A DNA stretch of 11,805 bases from an uncultured Oscillospiraceae bacterium (GTDB taxonomy: Bacteria; Bacillota; Clostridia; Oscillospirales; Ruminococcaceae). Below the pieces are notes generated by a model that saw nothing but the letters and a program-made list of their open reading frames with translations, did not search any database and was not told where the DNA came from. This document shows, piece after piece, positions 1-7,855 of the stretch; position 1 is the stretch's first letter; each line of letters begins with the position of its first letter. A program made the translations under genes and the position numbers. Where the stretch lies: assembly GCA_910578965.1 (NCBI GenBank), contig CAJTSP010000035.1, forward strand, positions 10,809 to 22,613, written 5' to 3'.

Positions 1-1
1 G

Positions 2-1063
2 TCGATCCTGGTGTTTGGGTTTGTGATCTTTTTCCACGAGTTGGGGCACTTTTTTACCGCAAAAAAAAGCGGGATCCAGGTGAACGAATTCTCGATTGGG
101 ATGGGCCCGGCGCTCTGGAAAAGGGTTCGCAAGGGCACCCAATACAGCATTCGGCTGCTGCCTATCGGCGGGTTTGTAAGCATGGAAGGGGAGGACGGCG
201 AGGAAGAAGGGGAGGCCGGGCCGGGACAAGAGGGGGGCGAGGCGCCGCCGGTCCCGCCGGAACAAAAGACCGGCCTGCCGTTTGGCGAGGTGGCCATCTG
301 GAAACGGATGGTGGTAATTGCGGCCGGCGCGGTGATGAATCTGATTTTAGGGTATCTGGTAATGCTGCTGCTGGTTGGCTGCGACGATGCCATCACCAGC
401 AAAACCATCTGCGAGTTTTCCGAAAACGCGCTTTGCCGGCAGACCGGCCTTGCCGAGGGGGATACCATCCTTGCGATAAACGGGCGGCACTGCTTTGTGG
501 CAAACGACATCCTCTATGAGCTGCAGCGCAGCAAAAATTATACCGCTGATTTTACCGTCCGTCGAGACGGCAAGGTAGTGGAGCTGCCCGGCGTGCGATT
601 TGATACCGTCCAACAAAACGGCCAGACGGTGATGCAGATCGGCTTTAAGGTCTATGCGGTCAAAAAAACCTTCTGGAACGTTTTGCGCGAGGCAGGCAAC
701 TGGGTGGTCTACTATATGAGGCTGGTGTTTATGTCGCTGGCGGATGTTATTACGGGGCATGTGAGCGTTAACGAGCTGTCCGGCCCGGTGGGCATCGTCA
801 GCGTCATCGGCCAGGCCGTGCGCATGGGCGCCGAGCAATTGCTCAACCTATTGGCGCTGCTCACGGTGAATTTGGGCATCTTTAACCTGCTGCCCTTCCC
901 CGCGCTGGACGGCGGGCGGCTGGTGCTGCTGGGGGTGGAGGCGGTCATCCGCCGGCCGGTGCCGCAAAAGGTAGAAATTGCCATCAACGCGCTGGGGATG
1001 GCATGCTTGCTGGGGCTTGTGGCCTTTGCCACCTTTAACGATATTGTGCGGCTGCTGCCCTGA
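2..1063 (+). CDS. rseP: Site-2 intramembrane zinc metalloprotease RseP, 5' end missing
   Basis: RseP cuts membrane-embedded substrates such as anti-sigma factors and leftover signal peptides inside the bilayer. The frame is already open at the window edge; codons before the first possible start (GTG at 11) read S-I-L and fit the family's first helix, so the true start lies upstream. Numbering from that GTG, HELGH at 9-13 is the zinc site (H9, E10, H13), and the third ligand is D300 in FNLLPFPALDGG. A membrane segment lies at about 98-122, a PDZ-like domain at about 125-200, the conserved ELSGPVGI at 255-262, and further helices at about 277-298 and 322-347. An acidic Gly/Pro-rich linker occupies about 59-85, between the HELGH half and the second helix. 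Four cysteines (124, 134, 142, 161) sit around the start of the PDZ region. Stop TGA at 1061-1063. Assignment is firm; only the N-terminus is uncertain. Confidence 0.95.
   Translation, partial: SILVFGFVIFFHELGHFFTAKKSGIQVNEFSIGMGPALWKRVRKGTQYSIRLLPIGGFVSMEGEDGEEEGEAGPGQEGGEAPPVPPEQKTGLPFGEVAIWKRMVVIAAGAVMNLILGYLVMLLLVGCDDAITSKTICEFSENALCRQTGLAEGDTILAINGRHCFVANDILYELQRSKNYTADFTVRRDGKVVELPGVRFDTVQQNGQTVMQIGFKVYAVKKTFWNVLREAGNWVVYYMRLVFMSLADVITGHVSVNELSGPVGIVSVIGQAVRMGAEQLLNLLALLTVNLGIFNLLPFPALDGGRLVLLGVEAVIRRPVPQKVEIAINALGMACLLGLVAFATFNDIVRLLP
209..237 (+). other. G-quadruplex-type motif within rseP
   Basis: Four G-tracts on the coding strand (209-212, 218-220, 223-225, 232-237) are separated by loops of 5, 2 and 6 bases. 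This fits the usual G3-N1-7 pattern. It encodes part of the acidic Gly/Pro linker, so codon choice for Gly and Glu may be the only cause. Folding in mRNA is inferred, not shown. Confidence 0.4.
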
Positions 1064-1145
1064 AATCGGCCAAGGTTGCCTGGGGATTTTGCCAAACGCC
1101 TCCTTTTTTGAAAGAGCGGCAAACCGGCCGGGTGGGCGCAGCCGG

Positions 1146-1171
1146 ACAAGGGAGAGTGCGTCGCACCTTGT
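1146..1171 (+). other. Bulged hairpin in the ispG leader
   Basis: ACAAG (1146-1150) pairs with CTTGT (1167-1171), and GTGCG (1156-1160) pairs with CGCAC (1162-1166). Five unpaired bases (GGAGA) lie on the left side and a single T forms the apex, so some opening of the top pairs is expected. It ends 19 bases before the ispG Shine-Dalgarno, in the 140-base gap after rseP. It has no T-run and so is not a standard terminator; a role in mRNA processing or stability is possible. Confidence 0.3.
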
Positions 1172-1203
1172 TAGGGGATGCAGAGCAGACAGGAGGAAAA
1201 ATC

Positions 1204-2250
1204 ATGTCCAAAAAAACGCGCGAGGTAAAAATAGGCCCGCTTACCATCGGCGGCGGGCGCCCGGTGGCGGTGCAGACCATGCTCAACGTGCCGGTAAGCG
1301 ACCTTGCCGGCAACGCCGCCCAGGCCAAACGGGTGGCGGCGGCCGGCTGCCAGATCCTGCGGGCCAGCGTGCCCAGCCTTGCGGATGTGCCCCTGGTCGA
1401 AACGGTCAAAAAGGCGTCCGGCCTGCCCTTTGTGGCGGACATTCATTTTGACTACCGCATCGCCCTGGCCTGCGTGGCGGCCGGGGCGGACAAGATCCGC
1501 CTGAATCCCGGCAACATCGGGGCGGACGAGCATGTGCGGGCGGTGGCAAACGCCTGCAGCGCCCAAAACATCCCCATCCGCATCGGGGTCAACGCCGGTA
1601 GCCTCGAAAAGGAAATTCTGGCCAAATACGGCGCGCCCACCCCCGAGGCGCTGGTGGAAAGCGCGCTGTATCATGTGCGCCTGTTGGAAAAACACGATTT
1701 TACCAATATTGTCATCTCGATCAAGTCCAGCCATGTGCCCACGATGATGGCGGCCTACCGGCTACTCAGCGCCCAGTGCGATTATCCGCTGCATGTGGGG
1801 GTTACCGAGGCCGGCACCCTGCGCATGGGGCTGATTAAATCCGGCATGGGCATCGGCGGGCTGCTGCTGGAGGGCATCGGCGATACGCTGCGGGTCTCCC
1901 TGACCGACGAGCCCGAGCAGGAGGTGCGGGCCGGCTTTGACATCCTGCGGGCGGCCGGCCATCCGGTGCCGGGGCCGGAAATCATCAGTTGCCCCACCTG
2001 CGGGCGTACCAACATCCCGGTGGCCCAGATCGCAAACGAGGTGGAACAGCGGCTGGCAGGCTACCCAAAGCCGGTAAAGGTAGCGGTGATGGGCTGTGTT
2101 GTCAATGGTCCGGGCGAGGCCCGGGAGGCCGACATCGGCATTGCCGGCGGCAGGGGCGAGGCTTTGCTCTTTATCAAAGGGCAGAAGGGGCGCATGCTGC
2201 GGGGCGATATCGTCGGGCAACTGGTAGACGAGGTGTATAAGCTGCCCTGA
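1204..2250 (+). CDS. ispG: 4-hydroxy-3-methylbut-2-enyl diphosphate synthase (IspG/GcpE)
   Basis: IspG converts 2-C-methylerythritol 2,4-cyclodiphosphate to HMBPP, the penultimate MEP-pathway step for isoprenoid precursors, using reduced ferredoxin or flavodoxin and a [4Fe-4S] cluster in the cytosol. The 348-aa product matches the short bacterial form, a TIM barrel followed by a cluster domain. The barrel starts with IGPLTIGGGRPVAVQTM and includes ADIHFDYRIAL and IRLNPGNIG. Cluster ligands are C263 and C266 (SCPTCGRTN), C298 (MGCVVNGPGE) and the expected fourth ligand E305 in the same segment. The frame is open from 1108, but the ATG at 1204 is chosen because AGGAGG at 1191-1196 sits 7 bases before it and the family begins here. 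It follows rseP and precedes polC on the same strand, a recurring order in Clostridia. No defect seen. Confidence 0.97.
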   Translation: MSKKTREVKIGPLTIGGGRPVAVQTMLNVPVSDLAGNAAQAKRVAAAGCQILRASVPSLADVPLVETVKKASGLPFVADIHFDYRIALACVAAGADKIRLNPGNIGADEHVRAVANACSAQNIPIRIGVNAGSLEKEILAKYGAPTPEALVESALYHVRLLEKHDFTNIVISIKSSHVPTMMAAYRLLSAQCDYPLHVGVTEAGTLRMGLIKSGMGIGGLLLEGIGDTLRVSLTDEPEQEVRAGFDILRAAGHPVPGPEIISCPTCGRTNIPVAQIANEVEQRLAGYPKPVKVAVMGCVVNGPGEAREADIGIAGGRGEALLFIKGQKGRMLRGDIVGQLVDEVYKLP

Positions 2251-2338
2251 GCTGTGGCCTGTCCCTTAAAACCCCGGCGGACGCAGGGCCGGAACCGGAG
2301 GCTTTTACCAAGGGATGTAATCTGAAAAAGATCGAAAT

Positions 2339-2345
2339 AAAGGAG
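2339..2345 (+). promoter_or_regulatory. Shine-Dalgarno supporting the TTG start of polC
   Basis: AAAGGAG lies 11 bases before TTG at 2357. The spacing is a little long and the start codon is weak, which together would hold PolC synthesis low. No nearby ATG in this frame gives a better start, and the residues right after the TTG (KPLVTQLWPQF) look like a PolC beginning. Confidence 0.55.
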
Positions 2346-2356
2346 CCGTATCTGCC

Positions 2357-5300
2357 TTGAAACCGCTTGTAACCCAGTTGTGGCCGCAGTTTGCCGCCGA
2401 CGAGACCTTTGCCCGGGGCTTTGCCGGGGTATTGGTGGAGCGGGTGGAGCTGCTGCGCCAGAGCCAGAAGGCCGTTATCAGCCTGCGCAGTGCCCAGCCG
2501 CTGGACAGCACGCTGTGTGAGCGGCTTTGCGTTTCTCTGGCGGGGCTTTTTGCGGGCTATACGGTAGGGCTGCGCAACCTTTACCCTTTTGAAAGCCTCA
2601 CCGAGGCGGCTGTGCGGGAGCTGATTTTTGAATTGCGGGAGGAGGGCCTGCCGGTCAACGGATTTCTGGACCGGGCCGGCATGGAGCTCAAGGAGGGCCG
2701 GCTTACCCTGCATCTTGCCGCCGGCAAGGGCCTTTTGGAGGAGCTGGAATTTCCCGAGCGGCTGGCCTGCCGCATTGCCGAGCGTACCGGCACAAAGCCG
2801 GAGGTGGTGCTGGAGGGCTGTCGTGCAATGCCGCAAAAAGAGTGGGAGGCCCATATCCGTCAAAAGGCGCCGGCTGCGCAGTTTGAGCAAAAAAAGGCTG
2901 CGCCCGCGCTTAAGATTCCCGGCCTGCCGCTCACCGATACACCCGCCCGGCTGGTGTACGGCAAGGCATTTAAGCCCGGCGGCCTCACCCCGCTGGGCCA
3001 GCTTGGCCCCGAAAGCGGCAAGGTGACCGTTTGGGGCGATGTGTTTGCCAGCGAGGTCAAGGGCAGTTTCCGCAAAAGCTGCCTTGTTTCGATTACCGAT
3101 TATACCGGCTCAGCCTGCCTGAAAATACGCTGCGCCGAAAATGAGGATCCGGCCCGCTGGGAGAATCTGCAAAACGGTACTACTTTGGTGGTGCGGGGCG
3201 ACTTTACCTACGACAAATACGAGCATGACTATGTGCTGTATCCCTACGATGTGCTGGAGGTGGAGCGTGCCCGCCGCACCGATGACGCGCCCCAAAAGCG
3301 CATTGAGCTGCACCTGCACACCAAGCAGTCCGGCATGGACGGCCTGTGTGACCCCGGCGGCATCGTGCGCACCGCTCACCGGATGGGGCATAAGGCCATT
3401 GCCATCACCGACCATGGCGTCTGCCAGGGCTTTCCCGAAGCGATGATGGCGGCCGACGCCATCCACAAAAAAGACCCGGATTTCAAGCTGATCTATGGCT
3501 GCGAGGCCTATTTTGTGGACGATATGGTGCCGGTTGTTTATGGCGGTGGAGAAGGCCCGCTCTCGGGTGAATTTATTGTGTTTGATACCGAGACCACCGG
3601 GCTGGACCCTTCTGCCGAGGCCCTTACCGAGATCGGCGCGGTGCTGGTGAAAAACGGGCAACTGGCCGGCACCTTTGGCTGTTTTGTAAACCCCGGCAAG
3701 CCTATCCCCGCAAGGATTACCGAGCTGACCGGCATTACCGACGCCATGGTGGCCGGCGCCCCCGCACCCGGGGAGGCTATGCGGCAGTTTTTGGCCTTTG
3801 CCGGCGGCCGGGTACTTGTGGCGCACAACGCCCACGGCTTTGACATGCGCTTTCTGCGGGCGGCGGCGCAAAGCGCCGGCCTTGCACTGGAAAATCCCTA
3901 TATTGACACCTTGCCCATGGCCCAGGCAATGTATCCCGGCCTGCGTAATTATAAGCTGGACACCCTCAACAAGCACCTGGAAATTGAGCCGTTCCGCCAT
4001 CACCGTGCGGTGGACGACGCTGCGGCCCTGGCCCGCATCTTCTGCAAAATGCTGGCCGACCTTGCCGAAAAGGGCATTGGGTGTACCGAGCAGGTCAACG
4101 CCGGCCTTGGCGGCAACCGGGAGGTGCTCAAGAAGAAATACCACCACCTGATCCTGCTGGTTAAAAATCAGGTGGGCCTAAAAAATCTCTACAAGATCGT
4201 AAGCGAGGCACATACCCGTTACTTTTTTAAAAAGCCCCGGGTGCCCCGCAGCTTGCTGGACAAATACCGTGAGGGGCTGCTGGTGGGCTCGGCCTGCGAA
4301 GCCGGGGAGCTGTACCGCGCCATCGCGGCCGGCCAGGGGTTCGAAGAGCTTTGCCGTATTGCAAAATACTACGATTTCCTCGAGGTACAGCCCTTGGGCA
4401 ACAATGAGTTTATGCTGCGTGATGGCCAGGTAGACTCTATCGAAAAAATCCAGGAGTTCAACAAAACGGTGCTGCGTATTGGCGAAGCCCTGCGTAAGCC
4501 GGTGGTAGCCACCGGCGACGTGCATTTTCAGGAGCCGGAGGACGCAGTGTACCGTGCCGTATTACAAGCGGGCAGCGGCTTTAAGGACGCCGACAGCCAG
4601 GCCCCGCTTTTTTACCGCACCACCCAGGATATGCTGGACCAGTTCGGCTACCTGCCGCCCCAAAAGGCATACGAGATCGTGGTGGAAAACCCGCGCCGGA
4701 TCGCCGCCATGGTGGACGGCCGGATACGGGCCATCCCCAGGGGTACCTATCCTCCCTCCATGGAGGGGGCCGAGGAGCAGTTACGCGCCGCTACCTGGGC
4801 CCATGCCAAGGCCGCCTATGGCGACCCTTTGCCCACGGTGGTAGAGCAGCGGCTGCAAAAGGAGCTGGACTCCATCTGCGGGCACGGCTTTGCGGTGCTG
4901 TATATGATCGCCGTTAAGCTGGTGGCCTATTCCAACGAGCACGGCTACCAGGTGGGCAGCCGGGGCTCGGTGGGCTCCTCCGCTGTGGCGCATTTTTCCG
5001 GCATCTCGGAGGTCAACAGCCTGCCTCCTCACTATCTCTGCCCCAAGTGCAAACACAGCGAGTTCATCACCGACGGCAGTGTGGCCGACGGGTTTGACCT
5101 ACCGGACAAGCTCTGCCCAAATTGCGGAACCAAGATGGCGGTGGACGGGCATGACATCCCGTTTGAGACCTTCCTTGGCTTTGACGGGGATAAGGAACCG
5201 GATATTGACCTCAATTTTTCGGGCGAGTACCAGAGCCAGGTGCATCGCTATACCGAGGAGCTGTTTGGAAAGGAGTTTGTGTTTAAGGCGGGCACGGTTT

Positions 5301-6637
5301 CGGGTTTACAGGATAAGACCGCTTACGGATATGTAAAAAAATACCTCGAGGAGCGGGGCCGGGTGGTGAACCGTGCCGAAGAAAACCGGCTCACGGCCGG
5401 CTGCACCGGGGTCAAGCGCACCACCGGCCAGCACCCGGGCGGCATGGTGGTGGTGCCTTCGGACCTGGATATCAATGATTTCTGCCCCGTCCAGCACCCG
5501 GCGGATGATAAAGAAAAAGGGGTTCTCACCACCCATTTTGAGTTCAAGTACCTGCACGATACCCTGCTTAAGCTGGACGAGCTGGGCCATGATGTGCCTA
5601 CCATGTACAAGTATCTCGAAGAGATGACCGGCGTATCCATGGCCGAGGTGCCGATGAACGACCCCAAGGTCATCAGCCTTTTAACCGATACCAAGGCGTT
5701 GGGGGTTACCCCCGAGCAGATCGACAGCCAAACCGGCACCTTTGGCATCCCGGAGCTGGGCACCCCCTTTGTGCGCCAGATGCTGCTGGAGGCCCAGCCC
5801 AAAAGCTTCAGCGACCTTGTGCAGATTTCTGGCCTTTCGCACGGCACCGACGTCTGGAACGGCAACGCCCAGGACCTTATTAAAAACAAGACCTGTACGA
5901 TTTCCGAGGTGATCGGCTGCCGAGACAGCATCATGACCTACCTTTTGCACAAGGGACTTGAGCCAAAGCTCGCCTTCAATATCATGGAGCTTACCCGCAA
6001 GGGCAAGGTGGCCAAGGGGGGCTTTCCCCCCGGGGCCGAGGAGGCCATGCGTGCCTGCGGCGTGCCGGAATGGTATATGGAGTCCTGCCGCAAGATCAAG
6101 TATATGTTCCCTAAGGCACACGCGGTAGCTTACCTTATTGCGGCCATCCGTATGATGTGGTTTAAGGTTTACCGCCCCCAGGCATTTTACGCTACCTGGT
6201 TTACGGTGCGCGGAGACGACATCGACTATGAGGCTGCTGTGGGCGGGCCCAAGGTGGCCCAGCAGCACTTGATGCAGGTCAACGCCCGGCTCAAGGAAGA
6301 AAAAAAGGCTAAGGATGAGGACATCCAGGTTTCGCTGCAGCTTGTTAACGAGATGCTGGCCCGCGGGTACGAATTTTTGCCCATCGAGCTGGGAAAAAGC
6401 CGGGCCAGCCGCTACCTGCTGGAAGACGGTAAGGTGCGCTTGCCCTTTACTGCTCTCAAGGGGGTGGGCCAGGCCGCAGCCGAGGCGCTGGAAAAGGCTA
6501 CCTTTGCCGGGCAGACGTATCTTTCGGCGGAGGAGCTGCAGCAGCAAAGCGGCGTATCCAGTGCGGTGATGGAGAGCCTGCGGGCGGTGGGTGCGCTGGG
6601 GGAGCTGCCTGAAACAAGCCAGGTAAGCTTTTTTTGA
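2357..6637 (+). CDS. polC: DNA polymerase III PolC-type alpha subunit with proofreading exonuclease
   Basis: This is the main replicative polymerase of low-GC Gram-positive bacteria, combining synthesis and 3'-5' proofreading. At 1426 aa it is full length (the family is about 1430-1450). Order: N-terminal PolC region (about 1-215), OB fold (about 220-305), PHP domain starting with HLHTK (H319, H321) and interrupted by a DEDDh exonuclease (D410, E412, D496, H549, D554), the rest of PHP, then the polymerase core. A four-Cys zinc module is visible (C895, C898, C920, C923). Catalytic aspartates are D949 and D951 in EPDIDLNFSG and D1074 in LLKLDELGHD. A helix-hairpin-helix-like LKGVGQAAAEAL lies at about 1367-1378. 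The C-terminus QVSFF (1422-1426) fits a sliding-clamp binding motif, comparable to QLSLF in other PolC proteins. It follows ispG by 106 bases. No frameshift or lost catalytic residue was found. Confidence 0.98.
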   Translation: MKPLVTQLWPQFAADETFARGFAGVLVERVELLRQSQKAVISLRSAQPLDSTLCERLCVSLAGLFAGYTVGLRNLYPFESLTEAAVRELIFELREEGLPVNGFLDRAGMELKEGRLTLHLAAGKGLLEELEFPERLACRIAERTGTKPEVVLEGCRAMPQKEWEAHIRQKAPAAQFEQKKAAPALKIPGLPLTDTPARLVYGKAFKPGGLTPLGQLGPESGKVTVWGDVFASEVKGSFRKSCLVSITDYTGSACLKIRCAENEDPARWENLQNGTTLVVRGDFTYDKYEHDYVLYPYDVLEVERARRTDDAPQKRIELHLHTKQSGMDGLCDPGGIVRTAHRMGHKAIAITDHGVCQGFPEAMMAADAIHKKDPDFKLIYGCEAYFVDDMVPVVYGGGEGPLSGEFIVFDTETTGLDPSAEALTEIGAVLVKNGQLAGTFGCFVNPGKPIPARITELTGITDAMVAGAPAPGEAMRQFLAFAGGRVLVAHNAHGFDMRFLRAAAQSAGLALENPYIDTLPMAQAMYPGLRNYKLDTLNKHLEIEPFRHHRAVDDAAALARIFCKMLADLAEKGIGCTEQVNAGLGGNREVLKKKYHHLILLVKNQVGLKNLYKIVSEAHTRYFFKKPRVPRSLLDKYREGLLVGSACEAGELYRAIAAGQGFEELCRIAKYYDFLEVQPLGNNEFMLRDGQVDSIEKIQEFNKTVLRIGEALRKPVVATGDVHFQEPEDAVYRAVLQAGSGFKDADSQAPLFYRTTQDMLDQFGYLPPQKAYEIVVENPRRIAAMVDGRIRAIPRGTYPPSMEGAEEQLRAATWAHAKAAYGDPLPTVVEQRLQKELDSICGHGFAVLYMIAVKLVAYSNEHGYQVGSRGSVGSSAVAHFSGISEVNSLPPHYLCPKCKHSEFITDGSVADGFDLPDKLCPNCGTKMAVDGHDIPFETFLGFDGDKEPDIDLNFSGEYQSQVHRYTEELFGKEFVFKAGTVSGLQDKTAYGYVKKYLEERGRVVNRAEENRLTAGCTGVKRTTGQHPGGMVVVPSDLDINDFCPVQHPADDKEKGVLTTHFEFKYLHDTLLKLDELGHDVPTMYKYLEEMTGVSMAEVPMNDPKVISLLTDTKALGVTPEQIDSQTGTFGIPELGTPFVRQMLLEAQPKSFSDLVQISGLSHGTDVWNGNAQDLIKNKTCTISEVIGCRDSIMTYLLHKGLEPKLAFNIMELTRKGKVAKGGFPPGAEEAMRACGVPEWYMESCRKIKYMFPKAHAVAYLIAAIRMMWFKVYRPQAFYATWFTVRGDDIDYEAAVGGPKVAQQHLMQVNARLKEEKKAKDEDIQVSLQLVNEMLARGYEFLPIELGKSRASRYLLEDGKVRLPFTALKGVGQAAAEALEKATFAGQTYLSAEELQQQSGVSSAVMESLRAVGALGELPETSQVSFF

Positions 6638-6643
6638 GTGGCG

Positions 6644-6701
6644 GGCCGCCTCTTGGCACAGACGGGGCCGTTTTGCGGGAATGTGTGCCGGCCGGGCGGC
6701 C
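6644..6701 (+). other. Two-part stem-loop in the gap after polC
   Basis: GGCCGCC (6644-6650) pairs with GGCGGCC (6695-6701), and GGCACA (6655-6660) pairs with TGTGCC (6684-6689), leaving an internal loop of 4 and 5 bases and a 23-base apical loop. It begins 6 bases after the polC stop. No T-run follows; instead AAAGGAGG comes at 6702-6709. It may mark the 3' end of polC mRNA or a processing point between polC and the next gene. Confidence 0.4.
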
Positions 6702-6753
6702 AAAGGAGGCTGCAACGGCTGCTTGGTTTTTGAGGACCTGGGGAGGGAACAGG

Positions 6754-7482
6754 ATGGCCGAAGAGATATTGCATATCCGGCTTGTGGAAGAGTGGCCGCG
6801 GCTCTTGCCCGGCTGCTACGAGGCGCTGGATGGGCTGCTTGCAAAGCGCGAAGGCAAAACGCTGCCGGTCAGCGCGGCATATCTCTACCTATACGATGCC
6901 TGCCGCAGCCAGCAGCAGGCGGGGATGCTGGCCTCCGAGCTTACGGCCTGCTGGCTGTGGCAGCGGTCCGGTACGGTGAGCTGTTTTGGCCCCGAACGCA
7001 CCGCGCTTCTGGCCCGGCAGGCGGCAGAGGACGGCAGCCTACGCATGCAGCCGGCGGTGCGGCTTTTGACCCTGCCGCAGATTACCTACTGCAGGGCCCC
7101 GCAGCTACTCGATATGATGGACGGCTTTTTCTGCTGGGTCAACGAGGAAACGGCCCGCCCGCCCGAGCTGCGGGTCCAGTGGCTTTCAAGCGACCAAAAA
7201 CACTCGGTGGCGCAGGTGCTGCCCCTTGCGCAGGGGGCAAGCCTGCGGGACTGCTTTTGGGCGGCATTTCCCAAGGCGCATGAGCCGGAGGGAACACCCG
7301 GGCGACAACAAGCCAAAAGGATGGCAGATATGCTCTGGAAAGCCTTGCCCTTTGTTTGGGAGCTGCTGCAGGATACCGGGAAAGAGCCTGTACCGGCGTG
7401 TGCCGGGCCGGTGTTGCCGGCTGACGCGGGTACAAAAAGGAAACCGCCGTTTTGGCAGAAATGGAGAAAGGCGGGCGGGTAA
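6754..7482 (+). CDS. Unrecognised 242-aa Trp/Cys-rich protein
   Basis: I do not recognise a family. It is taken as real because a good Shine-Dalgarno (GGGAGGGA, 6741-6748) lies 5 bases before ATG 6754, the frame is open for 243 codons, and the composition (10 Trp, 8 Cys, many Leu and Glu) differs from the Ala/Arg/Gly-rich translations typical of shadow frames in GC-rich DNA. No signal peptide or clear membrane helix is visible; stretches at about 36-70 and 185-208 look helical. The C-terminus is basic and aromatic (KRKPPFWQKWRK, about 228-239). The cysteines do not form a recognisable metal motif. It follows polC by 116 bases on the same strand and may be cotranscribed, but that does not by itself imply a replication role. 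The frame extends upstream to a TTG at 6634, which overlaps the polC end and has no fitting ribosome binding site. Confidence 0.7.
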   Translation: MAEEILHIRLVEEWPRLLPGCYEALDGLLAKREGKTLPVSAAYLYLYDACRSQQQAGMLASELTACWLWQRSGTVSCFGPERTALLARQAAEDGSLRMQPAVRLLTLPQITYCRAPQLLDMMDGFFCWVNEETARPPELRVQWLSSDQKHSVAQVLPLAQGASLRDCFWAAFPKAHEPEGTPGRQQAKRMADMLWKALPFVWELLQDTGKEPVPACAGPVLPADAGTKRKPPFWQKWRKAGG

Positions 7483-7599
7483 CCCTCTGTCCCGAGCCGC
7501 CCGGCCCTGGTTGCTTTGGCAGAGCCCGCCCTGTCGGGGAAAACATCGCAGGGCAAGGGTACGCATGGCTTTTGGGACAAGAGAAAAAGAGAGGAAATG

Positions 7600-7620
7600 C
7601 CGGGCGATATTCATGCCCGG
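7600..7620 (+). other. Short GC hairpin downstream of the 242-aa gene
   Basis: CCGGGC (7600-7605) pairs with GCCCGG (7615-7620) around a 9-base loop, 117 bases after the stop. No T-run follows, so it is not a standard terminator. A second small hairpin, GGACC/GGTCC at 7652-7665, lies just beyond; read on the minus strand it is followed by a T-run (complement of the A-run at 7638-7644) after 7 bases. Confidence 0.3.
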
Positions 7621-7695
7621 ATAAACGGGGCCTTTGCAAAAAAACTCCGCAGGACCGGCAGGTCCGGGCCGGCGGTGCGATGGTAAGGCAGCGTG

Positions 7696-7733
7696 CCGCG
7701 AAAATCCTTCCGATGTTTCTGGATTTTTTGCGG
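7696..7733 (+). terminator. Long A/T-cored hairpin, possible end of the polC-side transcript
   Basis: CCGCGAAAATCC (7696-7707) pairs with GGATTTTTTGCGG (7721-7733): 12 pairs including one G-T, one bulged T, and a 13-base loop. The inner stem ATCC/GGAT followed by TTTTT could act as a weak intrinsic terminator, but the T-run is also paired in the full stem, so this is not a textbook terminator. It sits right at the left border of the AT-richer island and could instead be the end of an inserted element. Confidence 0.35.
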
Positions 7734-7768
7734 TAGCAAAGAAATTTGACGGGGATGGAGAACGCAAA

Positions 7769-7849
7769 ATGGCTGAACGAGTAATTGACTACATTTCTGG
7801 AATGGAAGTCCCTGCAACACCCGAAGAAATAGAGGCAACACAGATATAA
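7769..7849 (+). pseudogene. N-terminal stub (26 aa) resembling a type I restriction/N6-methylase family gene
   Basis: ATG at 7769 has GGAG at 7757-7760, 8 bases upstream, and the frame ends at TAA 7847-7849. The peptide contains VIDYISG and ATPEEIEATQ. From memory this resembles the N-termini of proteins with a type I restriction HsdR-N-like or N6 DNA methylase region, where the next residues are usually of the form VFSKRLVEDYGYP. Just past the stop, in another frame, the bases at 7857-7868 read V-F-S-R, which would fit a continuation displaced by a short insertion; after that the likeness is lost. I infer that only the 5' end of a gene survives. It could be a genuine small peptide, and the family link rests on recall without a search. 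Confidence 0.45.
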
Positions 7850-7855
7850 TCAAAC
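7840..7855 (+). repeat. Direct repeat copy 1 (ACAGATATAATSAAAC)
   Basis: This 16-base copy matches 8081-8096 at 15 of 16 positions (C here, G there). It overlaps the last codons of the 26-aa stub, exactly where the coding likeness stops, so it probably marks a recombination or insertion point. Confidence 0.5.

Noticed and set aside
1108..1203. 32-residue N-terminal extension of IspG
   Set aside because: AGGAGG at 1191-1196 places the start at ATG 1204, and the family begins there.
3110..4147. 345-codon minus-strand frame opposite polC
   Set aside because: It lies wholly antisense to well-supported exonuclease and PHP coding sequence; long open antisense frames are expected from GC-rich codon use.
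5681..6844. 387-codon minus-strand frame opposite the polC 3' end
   Set aside because: Antisense to conserved polymerase sequence, with low-complexity composition and no family likeness.
7186..7767. 193-codon minus-strand frame across the 242-aa gene and its downstream gap
   Set aside because: Pro/Arg/Ser-rich composition, no ribosome binding site judged convincing, and half of it is antisense to a better supported gene.
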